Source: Pseudochelatococcus lubricantis (lineage in GTDB: Bacteria; Pseudomonadota; Alphaproteobacteria; Rhizobiales; Beijerinckiaceae). From it: 64,000 nucleotides of DNA. Positions within the stretch are counted from its first letter, which is position 1. The number at the start of each line of letters is the position of its first letter. This document shows positions 24,607 through 34,868 of this stretch, piece after piece. The stretch is taken from contig NZ_JAASQI010000006.1 of NCBI RefSeq assembly GCF_011762225.1, positions 62,001 through 126,000 on the forward strand, given 5' to 3'. A program made the position numbers and the translations under genes. The notes beneath the pieces are model-generated. The model searched no databases. It saw nothing but the letters and a program-made list of their open reading frames with translations, and was not told the DNA's origin.

Positions 24607-27600
24607 ATGCGTTGGGATTTCTGGATCGACCGCGGCGGTACGTTCACCGATGTCATCGCGCGCAGGCCCGATGGCGGGCTGGAAGCGCGCAAGCTGCTGT
24701 CCGAGAATCCCGAGGCATATCGCGACTCCGCCTCTGCCGGCATCCGCAGCTTTCTTGGCCTGAAGCCCGGCGAGAAGATTCCCCCGGGGATGATCGGCAC
24801 GATCAAGATGGGCACCACGGTCGCGACCAACGCGCTGCTGGAGCGCAAGGGCGAGCCTCCGGCACTTCTCATTACCCGCGGCTTCCGCGACCAGCTCGAA
24901 ATCGGCTATCAGGCGCGCAAGGACATCTTCTCCGTGCGCATCGAGAAGCCCGACGCGCTGTACGGCTGCGTTGTCGAGGTGGCTGAGCGCGTCCTGTCGG
25001 ACGGCACGGTCGAGCTTCCGCTGGACCTGTCACTGGCCCGGCGCCAGCTTGAGGAAGTGCGTGCCAGCGGGATCAATTCCGTCGCGATCGTGCTGATGCA
25101 CGCCTATCACTACCCGCAGCACGAGCGGGCGCTCGCTGCGCTGGCGCGCGAGATGGGTTTCGGGCAGGTGTCTGTCAGTCATGAGGTTTCGCCCCTCGTC
25201 CGGATCGTCGGGCGCGGGGATACCACGGTGGTCGACGCCTATCTCTCGCCGGTGCTGCAGCGATATCTGGATGGGCTGATTGCGGATCTGGATCTCGATA
25301 GCAGCGGCGCGCGGCTTCTGTGCATGACGTCGGGCGGGGGGGTGACCTCCGCGCACTTGTTCCAGGGGCGCGACGCGATCCTTTCGGGGCCGGCCGGCGG
25401 TGTCGTGGGCGCCGCGCGAACCTGCGACGCGGCGGGATTCGACCATATCATCGGTTTCGATATGGGCGGGACCTCGACTGACGTGACGCATTATGCCGGA
25501 GAGTACGAGCGCAGCTTCGAATCCGAAGTGGCCGGCGTGCGGATGCGCGCGCCGATGATGCTGATCCATACCGTTGCGGCGGGCGGTGGCTCGATCCTGT
25601 CGTTCGACGGCGCGCGTTTCCAGGTGGGGCCGGAATCGGCCGGTGCCAACCCCGGTCCGGCTTGCTATCGCCGCGGCGGGCCGCTGACCATCACCGACGC
25701 GAACGTCATGCTGGGCAAGCTGCGGCCGGAGAATTTTCCCTCCATATTCGGCCCCGAGCAGAACCTGCCGCTGGACGGGCAGGTGGTGCGAGAGCGATTT
25801 GCGGCGCTGGTGGCGGGTGCGGGCGGGACGAAGACCCCGGAAGAGGCCGCGGATGGCTTCATCACCATCGCAGTGCAGAACATGGCCAACGCGATCAAGA
25901 AAATCTCGGTCGCGCGCGGCTACGACGTCACCCGCTATGCGCTGGCCTGCTTTGGCGGCGCCGGGGGGCAGCATGCCTGTCTCGTGGCCGAGACGCTCGG
26001 CATGAGTACCATTGTCGTGCACCCCTTTTCCGGTCTGCTGTCGGCCTATGGCATCGGCCTGGGGGACCTGCGGGCCAGCCGGCAGAAAAGCGTGGAAGCG
26101 GTGCTGGACGCCGCCGCGATGGACACGATAGCGCGTCTGACGGACGCGCTGCTTGCTGAGACGCGCGGCGAACTGGCTGCGCAGGGTGTGAGTGGCGAAG
26201 AGATCCGCGACGAGGTGCGTGTGCATCTGCGCTATCTCGGCACTGACTCGGCTATCGAGATAAAGTCCGGCCCGCTGGAGGACATGTTGCAAGCGTTCGA
26301 GCAGGCGCATCGCCAGCGCTTCGGCTTCGTGCAGGCAGGGCACGACCTTGTGGTCGAAGCTCTGGCGGTGGAGTCGATCGGCGGTGGAGCCGTCGTGCCC
26401 GAGACCTTGCGCCCGGTGCCCGCGTTGCCGCCGGCGTTGCCCGACGCTTTCACGCGCATCTACAGTCAGGGCGCCTGGCGCGATGCGCGCATTGTCCGGC
26501 GCGACCAGCTTGCGCCCGGCCGGATTCTGCCCGGTCCCGCGCTGGTGATCGAGCCCAACCAGACCGTGGTGATCGAGGCCGGCTGGAGCGGGCGGATTAC
26601 GGAACGCGACTACCTTGTCCTGACGCGCACCGCCGGCGTGGTCGAGACCGCCCGGCTGGATACCGCCGCCGATCCTGTCATGCTCGAAGTATTCAACAAC
26701 CTCTTCATGTCGATAGCCGAGCAGATGGGCGTGGTGCTGCAGAACACCGCCCGCTCGGTCAATATGAAGGAACGGCTGGATTTTTCCTGCGCCCTTTTCG
26801 ACGGAACCGGGAATCTCGTGGCCAACGCCCCGCATGTGCCGGTGCATCTGGGTTCGATGGACAGTTCGGTCCGCTCCGTGCTGGAGCGCGGCCGCGACAG
26901 CATGAAGTCGGGTGACGTCTACGTGCTGAACGCTCCCTATCAGGGTGGGACGCACTTGCCGGATATCACTGTCGTGACCCCGGTGTTCGACGAGACGGGA
27001 AGTCGCATCCGCTTCATCGTCGCCAGCCGCGGACATCATGCCGATATCGGCGGCCTGGCGCCCGGCTCCATGAGCCCGAGCGCCCGCACCATTGAGGAGG
27101 AGGGCGTCTATATCGACAGCCGCAAGCTGGTCGACCAGGGCCGCTTTCTCGAAGACGAGATGCGCGCGCTGCTGGCTGGCGCCAGGTATCCCGCGCGCAA
27201 CATCGACGAGAACATCGCAGACCTGAAGGCGCAGGTTGCCGCCAACGAGCGCGGTGCGGCGGAGGTGCGGCGCATGATCGCCCGGTTCGGCGACGAGGTG
27301 ATCGCGGCCTATATGGGGCACGTGCAGGACAATGCCGAGGCCGAGGTCCGGCAGGTCATCGACGGGCTGGCGGACGGCCGTTTCGAATTGCTTATGGATC
27401 AGGGCTGCCACATCAGCGTCTCGCTGAGCGTGGACCGTGCCGCGCGTCGGCTCCGCATCGACTTTGCCGGCACCAGTGCGCAACAGGACAGCAATTTCAA
27501 CGCGCCGGAATCGATCACCCGTGCGGCGGTGCTGTTCGTGTTCCGCATGCTGGTGGGGCGTCCGATACCGATGAACGCCGGCTGCCTGCGTCCCATCGAT

Positions 27601-28227
27601 ATCGCAATCCCCGAGGGCACGATGCTATCGCCACGCTGGCCGGCGGCGGTGGTGGCCGGCAATGTGGAGGTCAGCCAGGCGGTGACCAACTGCTTGCTGG
27701 GTGCCGTTGGGCGGCTTGGTTCTTCGCAGGCGACGATGAATAACCTGACCTTCGGCAATGCGGCCACGCAGTATTACGAGACCATTTGCTCCGGCGCTCC
27801 CGCCGGGCCCGGCTTTGACGGCGCGGCCGCGGTGCATACCAACATGACCAATACCCGGTTGACCGACCCCGAGGTGCTGGAGGCGCGCTATCCGGTCGTG
27901 CTGGAAGAGTTCTCCATCCGCCGCGGATCGGGCGGACGTGGCCGGTGGAAGGCCGGCGACGGCGTGCGTCGCGTCATCCGGTTCCGTGAGGACATGGACT
28001 GCGCGATTCTGAGCGGCAATCGTCATGTGGCGCCCTTCGGCACAGCCGGCGGCGAGCCCGGTAGCCTGGGACGCAATCTTCTCCGTCGGACCGACGGTCG
28101 CATCGAGGAACTCGACTCCTGTGTCCAGATCGCCATCCGGGCAGGCGAGGCCATAATCATCGAAACGCCGACCGGGGGCGGCTATGGAAAGGCGGAGACC
28201 CGGCCGGACGAGAGCGGAGCAGCATGA
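24607..28227 (+). CDS. 5-oxoprolinase/hydantoinase-like fused A+B protein
   Basis: 1206 residues. The N-terminal half is HyuA-like: [13 protein letters not shown] near residue 6, [15 protein letters not shown], and [10 protein letters not shown] near 289. The C-terminal half from about residue 689 is HyuB-like: [20 protein letters not shown] and GGTHLPDIT. This single-chain arrangement and length are those of ATP-dependent 5-oxoprolinase, which opens 5-oxo-L-proline to glutamate in the cytoplasm. AGAGG six bases before ATG 24607 supports the start. It heads a co-directional operon with a peptide-type importer, suggesting that pyroglutamyl or another cyclic amide is imported. True 5-oxoproline specificity is not certain. 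Confidence 0.9.
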   Translation: MRWDFWIDRGGTFTDVIARRPDGGLEARKLLSENPEAYRDSASAGIRSFLGLKPGEKIPPGMIGTIKMGTTVATNALLERKGEPPALLITRGFRDQLEIGYQARKDIFSVRIEKPDALYGCVVEVAERVLSDGTVELPLDLSLARRQLEEVRASGINSVAIVLMHAYHYPQHERALAALAREMGFGQVSVSHEVSPLVRIVGRGDTTVVDAYLSPVLQRYLDGLIADLDLDSSGARLLCMTSGGGVTSAHLFQGRDAILSGPAGGVVGAARTCDAAGFDHIIGFDMGGTSTDVTHYAGEYERSFESEVAGVRMRAPMMLIHTVAAGGGSILSFDGARFQVGPESAGANPGPACYRRGGPLTITDANVMLGKLRPENFPSIFGPEQNLPLDGQVVRERFAALVAGAGGTKTPEEAADGFITIAVQNMANAIKKISVARGYDVTRYALACFGGAGGQHACLVAETLGMSTIVVHPFSGLLSAYGIGLGDLRASRQKSVEAVLDAAAMDTIARLTDALLAETRGELAAQGVSGEEIRDEVRVHLRYLGTDSAIEIKSGPLEDMLQAFEQAHRQRFGFVQAGHDLVVEALAVESIGGGAVVPETLRPVPALPPALPDAFTRIYSQGAWRDARIVRRDQLAPGRILPGPALVIEPNQTVVIEAGWSGRITERDYLVLTRTAGVVETARLDTAADPVMLEVFNNLFMSIAEQMGVVLQNTARSVNMKERLDFSCALFDGTGNLVANAPHVPVHLGSMDSSVRSVLERGRDSMKSGDVYVLNAPYQGGTHLPDITVVTPVFDETGSRIRFIVASRGHHADIGGLAPGSMSPSARTIEEEGVYIDSRKLVDQGRFLEDEMRALLAGARYPARNIDENIADLKAQVAANERGAAEVRRMIARFGDEVIAAYMGHVQDNAEAEVRQVIDGLADGRFELLMDQGCHISVSLSVDRAARRLRIDFAGTSAQQDSNFNAPESITRAAVLFVFRMLVGRPIPMNAGCLRPIDIAIPEGTMLSPRWPAAVVAGNVEVSQAVTNCLLGAVGRLGSSQATMNNLTFGNAATQYYETICSGAPAGPGFDGAAAVHTNMTNTRLTDPEVLEARYPVVLEEFSIRRGSGGRGRWKAGDGVRRVIRFREDMDCAILSGNRHVAPFGTAGGEPGSLGRNLLRRTDGRIEELDSCVQIAIRAGEAIIIETPTGGGYGKAETRPDESGAA

Positions 28228-28454
28228 CGGCGACGTGTTGATGGTTGATGATAATTTGGGAGGCAAATTATAAAAATGTAATTTACAATTATAAAATAAT
28301 AGATAAATTCACAATAAAATATACATCAATATAAAAATTAACGGGTGGAAGTTTTGATGCTGAAATAATGGATTATCAATAGGGTTGGATTTCGGTAGCT
28401 GCTGAATATCTCTCCATTATTGTGGTCCCGGCAGAGGACAAGAACGAGGGGAAA
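28228..28454. promoter_or_regulatory. A+T-rich intergenic region before the second ABC operon
   Basis: 227 bp; the first half is almost pure A/T, in sharp contrast to the surroundings. It contains TGTAATTTACA (an 11-bp odd palindrome, 28278-28288) between two copies of AATTATAAAA. It probably holds a separate promoter for the binding-protein gene and a regulator site. No gene seen. Confidence 0.45.
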
Positions 28455-30014
28455 ATGAAGACGAGAATTTCTTGCGGCATGCACCGCAGAACATTTCTGG
28501 CCACGGCAATGGGCCTGGTCACCTTGATGGCCGGCTTCGTCCCGCAGGTTGCGCGGGCGCAGGACGACGGCAGGATGCTGACTTTCGGGCTGTCGGCCAA
28601 TGTCGGCAACCTGATTTACGGCCCGTCGCGCGGCGCCGCCCAGTTCATCGTCAACCAGCAGCTGCATCGCGGCCTGGTGAAGTTCGACGAGAACGGGACC
28701 GTTGTCCCTGCTCTGGCGGAAAGCTTCGAGGCCGTGGACACGTCGACCTACCGTTTTACCTTGCGCAAGGGACTGGTGTTCCACGACGGTACGCCGATCG
28801 ACTCGGCCACGGTCAAGGCCAGCCTCGAATATCTGGCGCGTCGCGAGACCGGAGCGGCAATCTATGCCGCACTGTCTACCCTGGAAGCTATCGAGACGCC
28901 GGATGCGCATACAGTACTCGTGCGCCTGTCGAAGCCGAACGCTTCGCTTCTGGACTACCTCGCCGATCCGAACGCGGGCATCTCGCCGCCGGCGGCGCTC
29001 GCCCCGGGTGCCGTGAACTGGATTGGCGCCGGCCCGTTCAGGCTGAAGGCAAACGACAGCGGCGTCAGCCTGACTCTGGTCAAGGCCGATACATACTATG
29101 ACAAGGACGCGGTTGCGCTGGACGGCGTGAAGTTCATCTTCTATCCGGACTCGTCTGCCCGCGCGAACGCGCTCATCGCCGGTGATGTCGACATGGTCGA
29201 TTTCGTCGGCTGGGAAGATTTCGAACGTATCGAGGCGACGCCGAAACTGGTGCTCGACGCGGTTCCCGGTCCATTCGTCTATACGCTATTCAACACCGGG
29301 CGCGCGCCCTTCGACAATCCGAAGGTTCGGCAGGCCATCGCCTACGCGATCAATCGCGACAACGTGGTGGCCGCGGCCTTCTACGGCCATGGCAATCCCC
29401 TGAACGGCATGCCGATGTCGCCGGGCAACGATCGTTACGATCCCGCGATGGGTGAGCTGTGGAGCTACGATCCCGACAAGGCCCGTGCCTTGCTGGCCGA
29501 AGCGGGCGTGGCCAAGGGGATGAAGATTTCGCTCCTCACGTCGTCGACCTATTCGTTCTTCCGCGACATGGCACTGTCCATGCAGGCCGATCTCAAGGCT
29601 GTTGGAATCGACGCCGAGCTTAACGCCCCCGATTGGCCGACCTACACTTCCGCGAAGAACGGAGGTAACTACGACCTTGCCGTTGCCGGCGGCGCGCCGT
29701 CGGTGACCGGACCGGTCTACATGCAGGCCTACGCGGTTGGCGCGCCCGCCTCGTCTTTCGGCAGCTACGGATACGATGCCTCGGAGATCGTCGCCCATAT
29801 CCAGGCCGGTGAGGCCATCGCCGGCGACGAAGAGGCGCGGGCCGAGTACGCGAAAGCCGTCCGGATCATCGGCGATCAGGTGCCCTTTCTGCCCCTGGCG
29901 CAACGCAGCCAGGCCTTTGCCTACACCGACAGGGTCAAGGGCTTCAGGAACATTCCCGGCTTCCTGAGCATCACGGGCACCGGCTACATGATCGAGAAAA
30001 CCTCGATCCGCTGA
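28455..30014 (+). CDS. ABC transporter substrate-binding protein, family 5
   Basis: 519 residues with a Tat-type signal MHRRTFLATAMG and a cleavage region around QVARAQDD. The mature part has LVFHDGTPIDSATVKASLEYL, cut short of the usual WHDG form but clearly SBP_bac_5. GAGGGG precedes the ATG at 28455. It delivers peptides, pyroglutamyl compounds or similar to the permeases at 30108 and 31055. A hairpin follows it. It is only distantly similar by eye to the binding protein at 14363, so the two systems probably take different substrates. Confidence 0.92.
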   Translation: MKTRISCGMHRRTFLATAMGLVTLMAGFVPQVARAQDDGRMLTFGLSANVGNLIYGPSRGAAQFIVNQQLHRGLVKFDENGTVVPALAESFEAVDTSTYRFTLRKGLVFHDGTPIDSATVKASLEYLARRETGAAIYAALSTLEAIETPDAHTVLVRLSKPNASLLDYLADPNAGISPPAALAPGAVNWIGAGPFRLKANDSGVSLTLVKADTYYDKDAVALDGVKFIFYPDSSARANALIAGDVDMVDFVGWEDFERIEATPKLVLDAVPGPFVYTLFNTGRAPFDNPKVRQAIAYAINRDNVVAAAFYGHGNPLNGMPMSPGNDRYDPAMGELWSYDPDKARALLAEAGVAKGMKISLLTSSTYSFFRDMALSMQADLKAVGIDAELNAPDWPTYTSAKNGGNYDLAVAGGAPSVTGPVYMQAYAVGAPASSFGSYGYDASEIVAHIQAGEAIAGDEEARAEYAKAVRIIGDQVPFLPLAQRSQAFAYTDRVKGFRNIPGFLSITGTGYMIEKTSIR

Positions 30015-30056
30015 GCGAGCCGGCCTTCTTCCGTCCGCCGGGCGATATCACCGGCC

Positions 30057-30078
30057 CGCGGGCGAGGGCTCGCCCGCG
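30057..30078 (+). terminator. Hairpin between binding-protein and permease genes
   Basis: CGCGGGCGAG (30057-30066), two bases, CTCGCCCGCG (30069-30078): perfect arms. It is 43 bp after the binding-protein stop and 30 bp before the permease start, equivalent to the hairpin at 16056. Confidence 0.6.
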
Positions 30079-30107
30079 TCCGGCCCTGCAAATCGAAAGA
30101 GTTCACC

Positions 30108-31058
30108 GTGATGGGATTGGCTGCATATTGCGGGAAGCGCATTCTGATCGGTCTGGCGATGATCGTCTGCGTGCAGGTGATCATCTTCTTGGCTATCCAG
30201 GTCGTGCCCGGCGATCCGGTCGAAGCCATGCTGAGCGAGACGGCCGGTATCGGCCCCGATGTGGTCGCCGCCCTGCGCCAGCAGTTCGGGCTGGACAAGC
30301 CGATGCCCGTGCGGCTGCTCAACCATGTAATCGGGTTGCTCCGGCTGGATTTCGGCATCTCCTTTCAATATAGCCAGCCCGCCTTCGATATCATTGCCAG
30401 CAGACTGGCGGTCAGCATCGAACTGGTCGTGCTCGCCGCCTTCTTCGGCATAACGGGTGGCATTCTGCTGGGCAGCCTGAGTGTGCAGACCCGTTGGGGC
30501 GATCGACTGGTATCGATACTGGGACCGGTCATCCTGTCCGTGCCGGGCTATGTGCTGGGCTCGGTCCTGATCCTCGGGCTGTCGCTGTCGCTGGGGTGGC
30601 TGCCCGCCGGCGGCGTCGCCCCCTTCTCCGACCCCGCGGAGCACGTCCGTCGCCTGGTGCTGCCCGTCGTTACGCTGGCGCTGCCTATCGCCGCGACCAT
30701 CGCGAAGGTGACGCGCTTCGAGATCCTTGAGGTGCGGACGCAGGACTGGGTGCGCACTTCGCGCGCCTACGGCTTTCCCACACGGGTGACCTTCCGCCGG
30801 GACATTCTGCGCAATGCCCTGACACCCGTGCTGACCATCTCGGCGCTGGAACTGGGCGGGCTTATCGGAGCCACCGTTCTGGTGGAGAAGGTCTTCAATC
30901 TCTCCGGTCTTGGTTCGCTGCTGGTCTCGTCAGTCAGTGTGCGGGACTACCCGCTTATCCAGGGGGCCGTATTCGTGATTTCAGCCTTCTATATCGCGAT
31001 AAATATCATCTCCGACATCATGTACGGCTTTCTCGACCCGCGGGTGAGCAAACGATGA
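30108..31058 (+). CDS. Peptide-type ABC transporter permease (DppB-like)
   Basis: About 316 residues with the DppB topology. The VVPGDPVEAMLSETAG segment follows the first helix. RTSRAYGFPTRVTFRRDIL forms the EAA loop, and VLVEKVFNLSGLGSLL is the late family motif. The start may be GTG 30108 or ATG 30111. It overlaps the next permease by 4 bp. With the genes at 28455, 31055 and 31861 it makes a complete importer. Confidence 0.94.
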   Translation: MMGLAAYCGKRILIGLAMIVCVQVIIFLAIQVVPGDPVEAMLSETAGIGPDVVAALRQQFGLDKPMPVRLLNHVIGLLRLDFGISFQYSQPAFDIIASRLAVSIELVVLAAFFGITGGILLGSLSVQTRWGDRLVSILGPVILSVPGYVLGSVLILGLSLSLGWLPAGGVAPFSDPAEHVRRLVLPVVTLALPIAATIAKVTRFEILEVRTQDWVRTSRAYGFPTRVTFRRDILRNALTPVLTISALELGGLIGATVLVEKVFNLSGLGSLLVSSVSVRDYPLIQGAVFVISAFYIAINIISDIMYGFLDPRVSKR

Positions 31059-31861
31059 AACGCATCATCCTGCCGCTAATTGCCGGAATTCTGGTGGCTT
31101 TCGCCGTCGCCGGGCCGCTGCTCGTGCCTGTCGACCCACTGGCGCAGAACATCCTCGCGCGTTTTGCCCCCGTCGGCACGCCGGGGCATCTGTTGGGCAC
31201 CGACAACTTCGGCCGCGACATACTGGCCCGTATCGCCACCGGCGCGCAGGTCGAGCTGCTGACTGCGCTGGCCTCGACGATGATCGCGCTCTCGCTCGGG
31301 GTGTCGATCGGCGTGACCGCCGCGTATTCGCGCGGCTTGACAGAGGATTTTCTGATGCGCGGCATCGATGTCATGCTGTCGATCCCGCCGCTGATCCTGG
31401 CGCTGCTGGTGGTGGCCGTGCTGGGCCCCAGCGTGCCGACCCTCATCGGCGTGCTGGCGCTGCTGTTCACGCCTGGCTTCGCGCGCGTGGCCTATGGCCA
31501 GACCCTTTCGGTCCGCAGCCGGCCCTTCATTCAGGCGGCCATCATCTTCGGTGCTCCGCGCCGGTCGATCATACTGGGCCAGATTCTGCCCAACATCGTC
31601 GCCCCCCTGCTGGCGCAGGCTTCTTTGACCATCGCCTCCGCGATTCTTGTCGGTTCCGGCCTCGGCTACCTGGGCCTCGGTATCCGGCCGCCGATGCCTT
31701 CATGGGGCGGCATGGTTGCCGACGGGCAGCGGTATCTGGCCACGCACCCGATGCTGATGCTCATACCCGGGCTGTTCGTTGTCTCGGCCATCCTGACCTT
31801 CAGCGCGCTGGGCGACACGCTGCGGACCCTCTGGGACCCGCGCGAACAGGGAGGCCGCTGA
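31055..31861 (+). CDS. Peptide-type ABC transporter permease (DppC-like)
   Basis: 268 residues with a short N-terminus, LLGTDNFGRDILARIATGA as the DppC hallmark, and GLGYLGLGIRPPMPSWGGMV near the end. It begins at an ATG overlapping the previous stop, and its stop overlaps the ATG of the ATPase by one base. The cytoplasmic N-terminal tail is shorter than in its counterpart at 17095. Confidence 0.94.
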   Translation: MKRIILPLIAGILVAFAVAGPLLVPVDPLAQNILARFAPVGTPGHLLGTDNFGRDILARIATGAQVELLTALASTMIALSLGVSIGVTAAYSRGLTEDFLMRGIDVMLSIPPLILALLVVAVLGPSVPTLIGVLALLFTPGFARVAYGQTLSVRSRPFIQAAIIFGAPRRSIILGQILPNIVAPLLAQASLTIASAILVGSGLGYLGLGIRPPMPSWGGMVADGQRYLATHPMLMLIPGLFVVSAILTFSALGDTLRTLWDPREQGGR

Positions 31862-33534
31862 TGGGTATCCTTACGCCAGAGGCAACCGCCATCGCAAAAC
31901 CGCCGCTGCTGGCGGTCCGCGGGCTGAACATCGCCTTCGGGGACACGGGAATTGTCAAGGACCTGTCGTTCGACATCGCTCCGGGCGAGACCCTGGCCAT
32001 CGTGGGGGAGTCCGGCTCCGGCAAGTCTGTGACGGCCCTCAGCCTGCTCGGCCTGCTCGGCCCGCGGGCCAGGGTAACCGGCAGCATCGCCTTCGGGGGT
32101 GAGGAACTGCTGCCCTACGATTTCGGCCGGCTGACCGGTCTGCGCGGCAACGATGTGTCGATCATATTTCAGGAGCCGATGGCGGCGCTGAACCCGGTCT
32201 ACAAGATTGGCCGGCAGCTCGGCGATGTGCTCCGCAATCACCTGAAACTGTCGCCGGCGGAGGCCCGCGCCCGTGCGGTCGAGCTGCTGCACAAGGTCAA
32301 GCTGCCCAATCCCGAGGTCAAATGCGATCAGTACCCGTTCGAACTGTCGGGCGGCCAGCTTCAAAGGGTTATGATCGCGATGGCGATCGCCTGCCGCCCC
32401 AGGCTATTGATCGCCGACGAGCCGACGACCGCGCTGGATGTCACGGTGCAGGCCCGCATCCTCGATCTGCTGCGGGAATTGCAGGCCGAGATGGGCATGT
32501 CCATCCTGTTCATCACCCACGATTTCGGCGTCGTGGCGGATATCGCCGACCGGGTGCTGGTCATGCGGCATGGCGAGAAGATCGAGACCGGCCCGGCCGG
32601 GGATCTGTTTTCCGCCCCGCGCGAGGACTATACCCGTATGTTGCTGTCGGCGGTCCCGTCGCTGGAGAGGCGCGATTTCCTGGAGGATGCGCCGGCGCCA
32701 TCAGATGACACGACGGTTCTGGAATTCCGTGATGTCGGCATCACCTTCTACGGTCGCCGAGGGCATGAGCTGAAGGCGCTCGACGGCATCGATCTGACCA
32801 TCCGGCGCAACGAAGTGGTGGCGCTGGTGGGGGAATCCGGAAGCGGGAAAAGCACGCTGGGTAACGTCGCAGCCGGTCTGCTGCGGGTGAATCGGGGACA
32901 GGTCACCATCGACGGCAGGCTGCGCCAGGGGGCGGGTACGGGAAAGGATCTGCACTCTCCGGGTGTGAGCATGGTGTTTCAGGATGCCAACGCCTCGCTC
33001 AACCCGCGCATGCGGATCGGGGCCACGCTGCGCGCGGCCCTGCAATGGAACCGCCGCTACAAGCCCGGCCTGGATTGCAGCGACGGGCATATCCGCCATC
33101 TTCTGTCGGAGGTCGGCCTTGCGCCCGAGCTGTTTGACCGCTTCCCGCACGAGCTTTCGGGCGGGCAGAAGCAGCGTGTGGGAATCGCGAGGGCGCTGTC
33201 GGTCAAACCCTCGCTCGTCGTGGCGGACGAGCCGACTTCCGCGCTGGACGTCTCCGTGCAGAAGACGGTGCTGGAGCTGTTCCGCAAACTGCAGCGGCAA
33301 TACGGTTTCGCCTGCATCTTCATCACGCATGACCTGTCGCTGGCCGCCAGCATCTCGAACCGGGTGGTCGTGATGAACCGTGGGCGCATCGTCGAGCAAG
33401 GTCCCGCGGCAGAGGTGCTGCGCAATCCGGCCGATGCGTACACCCGTGCGTTGCTCGACTCGATCCCCTTGCCCGATCCGGCCGCCCAGCGCGCCCGCAG
33501 AGCGCGGCCGGCCGGTCCGGGCACGCATCCCTGA
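31861..33534 (+). CDS. Peptide-type ABC transporter, tandem ATP-binding protein (DppD-DppF fusion)
   Basis: 557 residues, two ATPase domains. Domain 1: [38 protein letters not shown]. Domain 2: [37 protein letters not shown]. Both domains look catalytically complete. The ATG at 31861 has GGGAGG six bases before it. The C-terminal basic tail (RRARPAGPG) is extra. It energises the permeases at 30108 and 31055. Confidence 0.95.
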   Translation: MGILTPEATAIAKPPLLAVRGLNIAFGDTGIVKDLSFDIAPGETLAIVGESGSGKSVTALSLLGLLGPRARVTGSIAFGGEELLPYDFGRLTGLRGNDVSIIFQEPMAALNPVYKIGRQLGDVLRNHLKLSPAEARARAVELLHKVKLPNPEVKCDQYPFELSGGQLQRVMIAMAIACRPRLLIADEPTTALDVTVQARILDLLRELQAEMGMSILFITHDFGVVADIADRVLVMRHGEKIETGPAGDLFSAPREDYTRMLLSAVPSLERRDFLEDAPAPSDDTTVLEFRDVGITFYGRRGHELKALDGIDLTIRRNEVVALVGESGSGKSTLGNVAAGLLRVNRGQVTIDGRLRQGAGTGKDLHSPGVSMVFQDANASLNPRMRIGATLRAALQWNRRYKPGLDCSDGHIRHLLSEVGLAPELFDRFPHELSGGQKQRVGIARALSVKPSLVVADEPTSALDVSVQKTVLELFRKLQRQYGFACIFITHDLSLAASISNRVVVMNRGRIVEQGPAAEVLRNPADAYTRALLDSIPLPDPAAQRARRARPAGPGTHP

Positions 33535-33579
33535 CGCCGCCAGCACATCGTTCGACGGCAATTTGCGAAGGAAACAGCC

Positions 33580-34794
33580 ATGAAGGCGATTATTATCGGT
33601 GGTGGCATCGGCGGAATCATCAGCGCACTGACGCTGCGCTACCACGGCATGGACGTTGAACTCTACGAGCGCGCCGAGGGAAACCCGGAGATCGGCTCGG
33701 CCGTGCAGTTCACCGCCAATGTTACCAACATCTTCAAGCGCATCGGGCTGCTCGATCTGGTGAAGGCCTGCGGCTCGCCCGTCGAGGTGCGCAACATGCG
33801 CGAATGGAACACCGGCAATATAATCAGCACCAACCGGCTGGGCGACACCATCGCCGAGCGTGAACTGGGGTCGCCCTATCTGGTGTTCGGCCGTTCCGAA
33901 CTGCTTGACCGGCTGGGTGAGCAGCTGCCCGCCGGTCTGGCCCGGTATGGCATGAGATGTGTAGCGGTGGAGCAGGATGACAGCGGCGTGCGCGCGGTCT
34001 TCGAGAACGGCCACGTCGCCACGGGCGATGTGCTGATCGGCGCGGACGGCATCCGTTCGACCGTGCGCCGTCTGGTGTTTGGTGAGATCGAGCCCGTGTT
34101 CTCGGGCAAGGTCGCCTATCGCGGCCTGATCCCCGCGGAACAGTTGCCCGATTTCGAAAGCTATCAGTGGACGGCAAATGCGTGGCCGGCGCCGGGGCAG
34201 TTCTTGCTGCAGAACTTTGCCGGGCGCAGGACCATCAACCTCAGCCTCTATCGCAACAACCAGCGGCTGGAAGACCTCGACACCGGCCACCGCACTGCGG
34301 TCGTGTCTATGGAACAGGTTCTTTCCTTCGTCGAGGGCTGGGAGCCGGCCGCTCGCGAATGGCTGTCCAGGTCGGCCGATTTTCTGCGCTGGCCGCTGTT
34401 CGATATCGAACCGCTCAACGCCTGGGCCAAGGGGCGCGTTGCGCTTCTGGGCGATGCGGCGCATGCCACGCTGCCGTTCATCGGCCAGGGAGCGGGGCAG
34501 GGCGCCGAGGACGCCAGCGCGCTGGGCGATGCGCTGGCGCACATGCCGGATGATCCGGTTGGCGCATTGATGCTCTATGAGGAATTCCGCCTGCCGCGCG
34601 CCTCGCGGGTTCAGCTCGAGTCGCGCGCGCGCTCCAATTACATGATGCTGAAGGACCCCTTCGCCATCAACCAGCGCAACTTGCAATGGCGCGAGGCGTC
34701 GAAGGCGATCACCGGCTATTTCGGCAATTCGGTCGACCACTGGATTCTGAACTACGATGTCGCGCGCGCCTTTCAGGAGCACGTCGCGGCCTGA
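33580..34794 (+). CDS. FAD-dependent monooxygenase (salicylate-hydroxylase-like)
   Basis: 404 residues. The FAD loop IIIGGGIGGIISALTL lies at the N-terminus, a DG-type segment GADGIRSTVRR is mid-chain, and GDAAHATLPFIGQGAGQGAED is the GD motif of class A flavin hydroxylases. These use NAD(P)H and oxygen to hydroxylate an aromatic or cyclic substrate. GAAGGAA precedes the ATG. It follows the ABC ATPase by 45 bp and precedes an FMN reductase, so the imported compound may carry an aromatic or heterocyclic part. The substrate is not predictable. Confidence 0.9.
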   Translation: MKAIIIGGGIGGIISALTLRYHGMDVELYERAEGNPEIGSAVQFTANVTNIFKRIGLLDLVKACGSPVEVRNMREWNTGNIISTNRLGDTIAERELGSPYLVFGRSELLDRLGEQLPAGLARYGMRCVAVEQDDSGVRAVFENGHVATGDVLIGADGIRSTVRRLVFGEIEPVFSGKVAYRGLIPAEQLPDFESYQWTANAWPAPGQFLLQNFAGRRTINLSLYRNNQRLEDLDTGHRTAVVSMEQVLSFVEGWEPAAREWLSRSADFLRWPLFDIEPLNAWAKGRVALLGDAAHATLPFIGQGAGQGAEDASALGDALAHMPDDPVGALMLYEEFRLPRASRVQLESRARSNYMMLKDPFAINQRNLQWREASKAITGYFGNSVDHWILNYDVARAFQEHVAA

Positions 34795-34868
34795 TCTTGC
34801 TTTCCGGGCACCGGTCGCCCCCGTTGCTGTCCCGCCCTTTCTTGTCCGAGAATATAAGGATTGCTACT

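Noticed and set aside
25030-27483. Very long open frame (about 817 codons) on the minus strand opposite the 5-oxoprolinase-like gene
   Set aside because: High-GC third positions leave antisense frames open. The product is His/Arg/Asp-rich with no family motif, while the plus strand encodes a clear enzyme.
32701-34782. Antisense open frame of about 690 codons over the ABC ATPase and monooxygenase
   Set aside because: It spans two real genes and their gap, has no ribosome site and no recognisable domain.
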